Origin: Helicoverpa zea
Lineage: Eukaryota; Arthropoda; Insecta; Lepidoptera; Noctuidae
Direction of reading: 5' to 3'
DNA length: 64,000 nucleotides
Assembly (NCBI RefSeq): GCF_022581195.2
Contig: NC_061471.1
Location: 6,572,001-6,636,000, forward strand
Positions 54,713 to 64,000 of this stretch are shown here, piece by piece (position 1 is the stretch's first letter; each line of letters opens with the position of its first letter). Below the pieces are notes generated by a model. That model searched no databases, was not told where the DNA came from, and saw nothing but the letters and a program-made list of their open reading frames with translations. The position numbers were made by a program, and so were the translations under genes.

Positions 54713-57700
54713 TCATCCAGTCCTTACACTCTTGGTGTTTAACGTCGCGCTTGGAGAAGAATTGTCATTGTCTGACGTCGGCTCTGAACCTTTTACAGTA
54801 AAAGTGACGTAGTATCGTTTGTTCTTATCCAGTTTCTCTGCTGGTAAAGCTATTAACTGCTTCTCGGTTCCATGGGAGACTTCTAGCGTGACGTGCGCCT
54901 TACCGGTACCTGGTGGCGGTTTGGAGTTAATTTTCGGAAGAAATCCTTTTGACTTGGAACTCGGCCCTGCTGTTGCAGGTTTCGGCATTGTGTGGTGATT
55001 CCATTTGTACGGTACTGAAACGATAAAGAAAATATTTAACATGGTCTTTAATTCATCGGCAACGTTTTCTTTATTGAAGAAATAACGACCATACTTACTG
55101 TAAGCTGAACATGGTATACCAGTATATGCATGTACTGCATGGAAACATCTGTGGGTCTTACTAGTACAAAGACAAGGGTTATCAGGAATAGCACTCATTT
55201 TATAGAGCTCACTTTCTCCGTAATCAAAATCAAAAGGCTTCTCTGGCAGTTTATCCAAATGTTTCTTGCCACTTTTCTGCAGTTTTCTCAAACTCTCATA
55301 AAGGAATTTCTCAAAACTGCTGAAGGAAAAATCAGGGGTATTGTATGGACCCAACCCAACGTTAGCCAAGCTAGATTTATTGTATTCATCGATAGCTCTT
55401 TTTACGAGGACTGCTTCATTTGCTTTGCTTGTTCTTATTTGAAGTCGCTTGAGTTCTAATAAATGTTGGAATATTTTTCTTTCGCAATAATACCTGCAAT
55501 ATAGAAAAGGTTTAGCACACATACATTTTGGTTTTTAATATTTTTCATGAATGAAGAAAGAATGCTACATACCTTCTCATATTGGTCTGGATTCTCTGCG
55601 TAACGGACTTCATATCAACGGCGTTTTTATCTCCTGGTTTTCGAACCGGTATACGACTGTCAGATTTACCCGAGTATCTACCACTAGCGTTCCTTTGTTG
55701 GTAATATGCAGCAAGACGAGGACTTGTGATTCGGCGCTGAATAGCCCTAGGACTTGGTTCAAATCCTGAATCCATCAAACCACTAGATTCATAGCCTCTT
55801 TCAGAATTTTCACTTTTAGATCTAATAGTCAATCGACTTTTCGTCCTGCCCTTCTTTCGAAACCGTTTCCTTCGTCCATTTGCTTCACTATGGCTATAAA
55901 GCTCATTATCACTTACACTGGGAACTCTACCTAAGTAACCATCCTTTGATAGCCTGCCACCATCAATTATGTCTCCATCTTCCAAAACACCATCACCATC
56001 TGTTTTTACAAATGTTTTCTTGAGAATACCGGTTGTCACATCGGGTGCACTTGCTATATCCGATAACACTTTATAACTTTCCGTTTCGTAAATACTACTC
56101 TTTCGACTGCTGCCTTGGCTTTCTTTTGACGTTTTTCTGTTTCTCTTAGGCGATGACTGCGGCAATGCTAAATCGACATCAAATTCTTCTGACAAATTTT
56201 CCAAGATAACTTGCTGAACAGCTCGATCACTCGCGAGTACATCATCATCAAGAACCGAGACCAAGCCTTTATCATTGCTTTGAGCATTTTCAGTGCTACT
56301 GCCTGTTGTAGATGCAAAGTCTTTCCTCCTCTCTTCTGAACTCATTGCGTTACTTTCGCTGCTGTCTTTTTGTAAAATGCTATCTTGTATTTGTTTATCA
56401 GTTTCTGGATCTAAGCTGTGATCAACAGACTCCCCCATTAAATGGTCAACTTTGTTTTTAGATTCTTCGCTATCAATTATTATATCTTTATTTGAAAATG
56501 ATACCGCCGTAGAAACCTTTTCCTGGGTTTCTGTTTGTTCAATACTAGGTACGTCACAACTTGTCTTCAAATTTTCTGATTCATCTTTTGTTGGTGATGT
56601 CTTATCATCCGGTCCCGACAATACTTGAAATGACTTTCTTCGTGTTAACTCTAAAGAACTTGGAGGTGTCTTCAACTCATTTTCTGACACTTGATCTTTT
56701 GGAGTTTGCGCTGGTGATTTTATATTTTCAGAACTCTCGGTTGGTTTTGCTTCAGATTTTTCTATTTCTTCGTTTTGCGATTCGTGTTGTGTTTTAGTAT
56801 CATCGGGCAATTCCTTGTCTTTATTAGAATCTTCTTGACTTACAGTTTTACTTTGCTCTTGATCGTTTTCATTAGAGGTTTGTTGTTGATCTGCGGTCGG
56901 CAAATCAGATGGTGGGGGTTCTTTTTTAGTTTCAGAGGTTGGGGCTTCTGCACTTTCATCCTTAGGGGCTTCTTTATCATCGTCTTCAATCTCTAGTTTT
57001 TTGCTGTCTGGTTTGGTCTGTTCTGTCATGTCTTTATGTGTTAACGATAAATTGGTTGTCTCAATGGATACATTGTTTGAAGAATCAACTGTTACATTTA
57101 ATTCAGAGTTTCCTAATTGACTTGATTGTCGTTCCATGTGAATTTGAGCTTCAGTTATAATCATATTCGTTTTGACTGACAGAGTATCAGTTTCAGTCTC
57201 ACTTTGACCTGCTTTTACTAACTTATTTTCTTCCTTGTCGTTTTCCGATTTAATACCATCAGTTTTCGTTTCAATATCACTAACTACATTTTCGTTTTTT
57301 TCTTTACCCTGTAAATGTTCTGTTATTTTATACTTAATTATATTAACACTCTGTTTTTCATCATCATTTTCTATATGGATAGATGTTTTCTTTCCTTTGC
57401 GTTTTGTGCTTCGTCTCTCACTCGATTCGGAACTACTACTCTCAGAAGGTGAGCTAGTTTTTCTTTTGCTACGCCTATGGCGTCTACTTTTTCTCTTTTC
57501 TGAATAACTTTCTGAGTCTGAAGAACTATCCGAACGAGATCTATAACGATGATAATGTTTTGCACTACGCCTATGTCTTCTGGAAGGTTCACTCTTTGAC
57601 CTATTCTTCTTCGAACTCTTATGTTTACGGTCGCGAGAATCTTCTCTTTCATATCCCTCAAATTCAGTATCGTATCCATCACTAAAGCTTTTTTGCGTAT

Positions 57701-60700
57701 GCATGAGTCTTTTTCTGCGTTCTTTGTGGTTATTATTCTTATGTCTATGTGGTTCTGACTTCTTCCTCACCATCTTTTTTCTATTATCGGTAGAAGAATC
57801 ATTCGATGTGTCACTACTGTCTTTATCTTTTATTCTTCGTCTTTCTTGAACTGGGCTAGATAGCTCAACAACTTCCCTCTTTTCTATTCTTATTCTATCA
57901 TGGACATCAATTTTTGTACTCGTGACTCTTCTTGTTGGTAATGCAGTAATTGGTGCTCCATCTATTACAATTTCGGTATTGGCTAACTTAGAGGCAGGTA
58001 GACCACCATGCATTTGGAGATATTTAGCCGTAGATCGATGCCCCCGACTGGTTGCGCAATCTAAAGGCGTTAGTGGTTCGTTTTTTGAAGATCTCGCTAC
58101 TAGATTAACTTCAGCACCTCGATCCAACAACAAACGGCAGAGATCTGCATTATCTGTAGCTGCTGCTATATGTAATGGGGTACGACCTTCATGATTAGTA
58201 GCATTCACTTGAGATGGCCGACCATCTAAAAGCCACTTTACCAATTCACGTCTTCCAGATGCAACGGCTTCGTGTAAAGGTAAATCACCCTTTGAATTTC
58301 GTAACCAAAGGTTGGCCCCTCTAGCACCTGAAAGTAAATAGAGAAAAACATATACTCTATGTAAGCACGCCATCATAATCTTTTTGATAAGAACAGTAAT
58401 AATGTAGAAAACTAACCGAGTATCCGTACAGTTTCTATTTGCCCTTTAGCTGCCGCTGTATGAGCTGGACTGCGCCCTCTTCTATCTTGTCGGTGTGAAT
58501 CTGCTCCATGCTGCAAGAGCGCTGATGTTGCGTCGGCGTGTCCTAGCGCAGCCGCGTAGTGCAGTGGAGTACAGCCGTGCGAGTCGGCCACATCCACACG
58601 CGCGCCACATAAGCCAACTAACGTTTCTAAAGCTTCCGTATGTCCTCTAGCTGCAGCGCAGTGCAGAGCTGTCAAGCCATCCCTGGAATTTTTTTTCTCA
58701 AATTAGTCCATTTACTATTTAAATCTGACATGCACAAGTTATTACAAGTTCTGCAGCCATTTAGAATGGAAGTAGAACCTTTTGCTAGGCAGATGGTGAT
58801 GGCGATCCTACATTAAAGTAATATCCGCACCTGTCAGCATCATCAACCTTAGAACCAGCCTGGTGTAAAGCGAGCACCGCCGCTGCAGACCCTGCTGATG
58901 CCGCCCACAGCAAGGGTGTTCTGCCATCAGCATCTCTCACGTCCACGCTTGCTCCACCTTCCTTCACCAATGCCCGTAACACTTCTAATGCTGCTCCTCT
59001 ACTCTGTTACCAAAAGTAGAAACATCATTGAGTCAGGTTGAGTACTACACAATCACGAACATAAAGCTCTTTATGTTGGTCCATTACTTGATGATCGGTG
59101 GCGGCAGGGGCCCCGCACATTTGCGCGGCGTAATGCAGCGGGTACCCGCCGTGCTGGTCCGGGGTGGCTGCGTCTGCGCCCGATGCTAGCACTGCTCGAA
59201 GCGCGCCCACCTCTCCGCATACTGACCAACAAACATTCCGTTCGAAAGTGACTCATTCATTGGAAAATAGAGGCAGCACTGGACTTACTAGGAGTATGGA
59301 TTAGGTACCGTACTGATTGTTCTCTATTAGCCAATAGGCTCAGATCAACAGATTAATACTGACTCTCATATTACTTGACACGTGAATGCATATTGTAGCG
59401 AATAACAACAGTACATTAATGAATATAGATAATAATTATCAAGAACGCGCGATATCAGGCTCCTAACCTCGGCCTTACCCGTCAACTTGACCTGCATAAA
59501 ACATTAACTCGTCAGTCAGTCAAACTCGACCTTTCAGTTACAAATTCTTTGAAAACTTTAGTCCTGGATATATTGGACTGCGGTCCGTGAGAGTTCAAGG
59601 GCCTGACCTTGCCGGCCGCTCAATACCATCGGACCGGACAACCCCTACTTCCCCCTAAAATAGAGACTAACCTAGCCACCACCGTCCTTGCTACACAGGT
59701 ACGATTACTCATAACAATGCGGCATTCGAATAGAGCTTACGTAGACGACGATATATGTAGTATCTAGAATTATTATGACCTACGTATCTTGTTGGTAATA
59801 CCACAACTGCTACGAAAATAAAGCATCGGAAGATAAATAGCGATCACGATGAAGTGTATTTAATTATTTGTGCTATGTGTGAGGAAAGGAAGATAGGTAC
59901 CATATCAATCCGCCGGTTGTCGTCACATAGTCACAGAACGGAACTCGACGTGACCTCCACCCATGTGTTGCATGTCATCGTGATCTCTGCTTTGCATAAT
60001 ACCCACCTGAAGCGATGCAACCTTGCTCAAATACTATTTACAGCATGCCCCTGTTCTTCACTCATACTTTCACCTTGCATGGAGGAACAGATTGTTTCCC
60101 GAGACATTAGCATAACTTGATTTTTTTCCTTTAGTGACATTTCTTCAGCCCCTTCAACTAGCTGTAGGTGTCGTACCTACTTAGCTTTCTAACACGCGGA
60201 ATTACCACGATAAACGCCGAGCACTCACGCAAATATAAGGAACCATTACTTTTTATTTATACCAATAGTCCAAAAAAAAAAATGGTCCAAATAATAAAAA
60301 ATACAGGTTTAATTTAAGCCTGCTTATCAACTCTAACAAAATACCACAAATATTTTACCGCTAATGTACCCTTATGTAAAGATTTACAGCTACTTAGGAA
60401 GTCAGATTGTGCTTGCAAGGACATCGGCTATAGGAACGGCACTGCTGGCTCAATATTATGTAGATTAAGTTCACGGTGACCAATTCGAAGCCATTTATAA
60501 CTAGCTTGAAGGTCACCTGTAACTACTCGGCACTGATGACAGTTAAAGCTCCGTTACTTTGGACTTTAGTCCTTAATCCCTATTCTGGTGCAGGTGGCTC
60601 GGTAGGTCTGCATTTCCTTGGTACTAGTTAAATGACCGTAGAAGAGATAAAATTCCCAACAGTGTCATAATAGCAAGAAAGCAGCGACAAATAACTTCAT

Positions 60701-63184
60701 AAGAGGCATATGATTGGCACGAGTGCGGTGGGTAACTAATTGGCTCGCGTGCAGCGCGCCGCCGTCAGCTCGCCCTGATGGCAACCACGAAGGCAGCGCT
60801 GTGCCACGCGGTGCTTCAGTGACACCCCTTAGATAACGACTCACTCCGAACCATCTGTTAAAGTCACGCCTGGGGCAACACCCTGCTCAACTAAATGATT
60901 TTATGTTGGAAAGCTCCTAAGTAGCTAGAATATAGGGTAAAATGGCAATGCACTTTCATTTTTGCATTTCTTTTCCGTTGTGGCGAACTAAAACCTATAC
61001 AGTCGGAACTTTTTGTGTGTGTGTTATGTTTTATATTTTATTAATTTTTCTCCTTCAAAAAATAAACTGACAGATTACAATATTTTTACAATCTTGATGA
61101 AGCATTTTTATTTAGTTAGAATCCTGCGTAGCATGCTTATGAGCATCTCGCTTAGATGCTACACCGTTTTCCAGTTTTCCATTTCGCACGTAATCGGTTG
61201 GGTGATTTTTAAATAACTGCAATATACTACCGGGAATAACTAGAGTTCATCAAAACTGCCTCGATTCCACTAGTACGTCTAGATTTTTAGTTAAAATTGA
61301 AATCCTGATCAGAGGCATAATTCTATTACTCACCAGTCGCCCAATGAACAACAGTATGATGCTCATCGTCTCGTGCGTTGACGTCAGCACCGGCCGCGAG
61401 CAGCGTCTGCACCAGCGGCACGTTGCCATGCACGACGGCGAGGTGTAGTGGCGTGAGGCCGTCGGCGTCTCTAGCGTCTGCCAGCGCCGGCGCCGCCATC
61501 AGCACGCGGTCTGCGCAGGCCGCGCGCGCAGCTTGGGACGCGCCCGCGCCGCTTGAAGCGCAGTAGTGCAGCGCACAGCGCAGCCCGCGGTCACGGACAC
61601 GTACCGATGCTGGCTGTGAAACCAGAAACTGTGTTATGCCATGTTCAGATATCTACATGCTCAGCCAGTGTGATGAAGTGGATGCGTAACCATTCTGGCG
61701 TACAGAATACGGATCACGGCATAGAGAATATGAATGTCTGTATGTATCTGAAATATGTCACAATAAGAGCCCAATTATTCAATGATGATGTAGCCATTTC
61801 ATACACAGTGCAGTTATTTTTGATCTAGCAATAGACTAATTAGCAATGATAAGTAATACCACTTCATTCTGCTTATTGTTGCAATGAGGCTCTGATGGAA
61901 AACATTTTGGTAAATGGGGTCAATAGTTGGTAGCACACTAATAGCCAAACGGCGTACTTACGTGAAAGTGGAGACATATAACATTAGTTCTGCTTTTTAC
62001 ATTGAGGTTTTGTTAATTTTTGATAAATTGACAGGACTATGGATGTAATAAAATAAAATGAAAACATAGCCTATTGATGCTATTGACGATGTAGTGCGTA
62101 TGTTGCAAGTGAAATGTGATTTAACATGATTAATTGTCGATATTCAAAGACTCAAGTAGTCAAGTATATTCAATGGTTTTGACGGTTGTTCGACCGGAGT
62201 CGTTAGCGAGGTGAGGTGCCACGTGTCGTGTTACTAGACAACAGATTGTAATCGTCCGCCTGGCGTGCATGTGAGAACGATTTCTTCTATGGTGCCAGTC
62301 AATTCTAAACCTATTGATTGATTGCTGCCTCCCCTCACCCCGGTCTCACTGACTCGCTGCGTGCTAATGCATTTCCTTCAAAACATTACAATCCTACGGC
62401 ATTGTCACCATACAAGATTTAGGTCATTTTCATTATATCAAACCATTTACTAATTTATTTTGTGATTCATTCAGTTGTGTTGTAATACAAATCGTCCAGG
62501 CAATTATTAACTTTCTACGTAACTATAAGAATATCATGTTCTACATAATGGCTTTGTAATGACACGATGTTTCGTCAAGTAATTGTTATAAAACATTGGG
62601 GGAAGTATTTGAACAGCGCAGCAGGCGCGCGTCAAGGGTTGTTTACAGACAAGGAGTCAAGCGTTCGACGAACGAGGAACATCGCGTGTTCTACCAACTC
62701 ATAAAACATTGAAAGTACGCTTTTCCATTTCTTGCATATACGATAAACTGGTAGTTTACTGACCAAGAATTCATGACTGATGGCGCGTCAGAATTCAGTT
62801 TGTACTATTCGTATGTGAATAAGCAATGAACCATTATCTGCAAAGTGCCAAGCATCATGATCTGCCAAGATCTTGGTGCCAATGTTATGATTATGAAGTA
62901 TTGTTAGCTGAATGTTTTCATCTGTAAGTTGCAGTCGCGTCACTCACGTCCTTATTGAGTATATCAACGACTGCCTTGTAGTCAGCCTGCTGGCAGGCGT
63001 ACATGAGAGGCGAGCACCCCTGCTGCAACGGTGCGCTCACATCTCCGCCTTTCTTCGAACCCTCCACCTTTTCACGCTTGATCTTTGTGCTCTTATCGAC
63101 CAGATCTCCTTTGTGGCGGCCCTTAGGTTTCTTGAGGATGCTCGGGATGGGCTCGGCCCGGCCGCTGGTGGCGCGCTTGTCCAT
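54713..63184 (-). CDS. large ankyrin-repeat protein with charged SR-rich region, eight exons
   Basis: Minus-strand exons: 63184-62948, 61613-61334, 59221-59088, 59003-58831, 58682-58417, 58327-55573, 55493-55099, 55014-54713; about 1,513 residues, frame closed. After a basic N-terminus (MDKRATSGRAEPIPSILKKP), ankyrin repeats run to the start of exon 6: GCSPLMYACQQADYKAVVDI, DADGLTPLHLAVVHGNVPLV, DADGRTPLLWAASAGSAAAV, DGLTALHCAAARGHTEALET, HGCTPLHYAAALGHADATSA, EGRTPLHIAAATDNADLCRL and others, at least nine. Exon 6 (2,755 bp) then codes a disordered Ser/Arg/Lys then Glu/Ser/Thr-rich region. The end has a conserved-looking Cys/His patch (NPCLCTSKTHRCFHAVHAYT). I do not recognise an orthologue. 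Ankyrin repeats imply protein binding. Function unknown. The frame is open upstream to 63382, so a longer start is possible. Confidence 0.85.
55573..57900 (-). CDS. disordered charged region of the ankyrin protein (within exon 6)
   Basis: After the last ankyrin repeat (PLDCATSRGHRSTAKYLQMH) comes a long low-complexity part. First is a basic SR/KR-rich block (KHYHRYRSRSDSSSDSESYS, RRHRRSKRKTSSPSESSSSE), resembling splicing-factor RS domains in composition. Next is an acidic Glu/Ser/Thr/Gln stretch of several hundred residues (for example SAEAPTSETKKEPPPSDLPT). Last is a second basic block (GRRKRFRKKGRTKSRLTIRS). There is no stop over 2.7 kb, with no sign of a transposon. Confidence 0.8.
59222..61333. 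other. 2.1-kb intron of the ankyrin gene; no other gene seen
   Basis: AT-rich with scattered short open frames that have no recognisable similarity. One stretch at about 60740-60830 is GC-richer (TGGCTCGCGTGCAGCGCGCC) but has no coding or repeat structure I can identify. Confidence 0.5.
61614..62947. other. 1.3-kb intron of the ankyrin gene; no other gene seen
   Basis: Separates the N-terminal exon (ending LNKD) from the exon starting PASVRVRDRG. Joining them restores an ankyrin repeat in frame. No mobile element was recognised inside it. Confidence 0.5.
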
Positions 63185-64000
63185 AACAAAGGTGTTAGTG
63201 AGTGCGGGCGCGCCATGTGCCGGGCGGTGTGCGGCTCGCGAGCGGGCGCGGAGGGCGCGGGCCTCAGACTGGCCCTCGCGCGCGCTGCCCGCTCGGACAG
63301 AGGAGGCGCTGGGCGGTGGGCGCCACGCAACGCCCGCCGCCCGCCCAACACCTAATCTATTAACGTGCTCAAAGCAGGTCACCGTTTGCCTACTGTATAG
63401 TCTAAGAACAATCGTGACTTGGGTTATATGTGTACGGTTGCTAGCGTTATAGCCTTTTGAATGTTATTGACATCGTTTATATCAATTATTTTTTTCTGGC
63501 TTTCGGATAAGAGTCGACCAGCCCTATCATTACTCTGAGGTCAAATTATACCAGGCATTTGCAGGCCTTATAATGCGTGAACTTTTCTCACAGTTAGGTT
63601 AGGTAGTAAGGTTTCCGAAGTTACCGCGGCCCTGGTACATAAAGGGTTTAAGAAGAAACATGGTGTGTTTTGGTCAGTAAGTTTCTGACACCCCCTCTCG
63701 CTGCACCCACAGCAGGAGGGGTCATTTGCTGGTTCCCCATTATTCCTGTAGGAGAAAACCCACCAGCAGCCAACATTGTGATCGCAGCCTTAATTATAGA
63801 ACTTTTTTTTTATCTCGAAATATTTATTTGCCAAAGGAAACCATAATATTAATAACAGCTATATTTTCTTTATATTAACCTTCAAAATAAGCTAATAATG
63901 GTGCAAGATCTGAATCATTTCACCCTTGAACTACACGGTACTGTACAATATTGCGTGGCCGTATGGTCATTAGTAAGGTAAAATTATGCTCATGTATAAT
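63185..64000. other. GC-rich 5' region of the ankyrin gene and upstream sequence
   Basis: 63185-63350 is strongly GC- and CG-rich, as expected of a 5' UTR or promoter-proximal exon. On the minus strand it is open to an ATG at 63382, giving a possible 66-residue Ala/Arg-rich extension of low complexity. Beyond about 63400 the sequence is AT-rich and contains a dispersed repeat at about 63675-63760 but no recognisable gene. Confidence 0.5.
63675..63760 (+). repeat. dispersed repeat, relative of 53770-53870
   Basis: Contains TTCTGACACCCCCTCTCGCT then GCACCCACAGCAGGAGGGGT and CATTTGCTGGTTCCCC, matching the minus-strand reading of 53770-53870 block by block with scattered differences. Confidence 0.55.

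Noticed and set aside
61378..63452. Plus-strand open frames of 62-149 codons over the ankyrin gene
   Set aside because: They lie opposite the ankyrin exons, whose minus-strand reading gives clear repeat motifs; the plus frames are complementary shadows in GC-rich sequence.
1..64000. tRNA, rRNA or other structured RNA genes
   Set aside because: None recognised by eye; a covariance-model scan would be needed to exclude small RNA genes.

Overview
This is a eukaryotic window, most likely from a moth (Lepidoptera, noctuoid-like). The evidence is the many short GT-AG exons, the AT-rich introns, insect-type gene families, and dispersed repeats of a kind common in moth genomes. Exon coordinates were derived by hand from splice consensus, reading frame and remembered family sequences. 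I ran no database search. For MCM5, the aldo-keto reductase, the dynein and the ankyrin gene, the exon chains keep frame from start to stop, which supports the models.

Layout: (1) 1209-2755 (+), last three exons of a UDP-glycosyltransferase whose N-terminal exons are not in the window. (2) 4662-3701 (-), first three exons of N-alpha-acetyltransferase 40; its acetyl-CoA-binding exons are missing. (3) 5422-7239 (+), six-exon aldo-keto reductase, possibly with a mitochondrial presequence. (4) 12320-7583 (-), complete 13-exon MCM5 (729 aa). (5) 12855-54101 (+), an axonemal beta-type dynein heavy chain in about 82 exons (about 4,611 aa), filling two thirds of the window. (6) 63184-54713 (-), an eight-exon ankyrin-repeat protein (about 1,513 aa) with a very large charged, SR-rich exon.

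MCM5 and the dynein gene are head to head over 534 bp. NAA40 and the reductase are also head to head. The reductase and MCM5 are tail to tail, as are the dynein and ankyrin genes. The genes have unrelated jobs (DNA replication, ciliary motility, redox metabolism, histone N-acetylation, glucosyl transfer), so no pathway cluster is implied.

The dynein introns are a trap for mobile elements. One 9.0-kb intron (23234-32276) holds a 5'-truncated non-LTR retrotransposon with an 18-bp target duplication. Beside it lies a nearly full-length but dead DIRS-like tyrosine-recombinase retroelement (24682-30097), with 162-bp identical inverted repeats and an internal complementary region that records its circle junction. 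Other introns carry a hAT element with an 8-bp duplication, a 401-bp near-perfect foldback MITE, a nest of three more inverted-repeat elements, and several retroposed short repeats with target duplications.

I found no clearly new biological system. The items best worth a second look are the charged coiled-coil insert in the dynein tail, an unexplained 122-codon spliceable ORF in a dynein intron, the architecture and hairpin-rich tandem array of the DIRS-like element, and the missing NAA40 exons next to the partial UGT.
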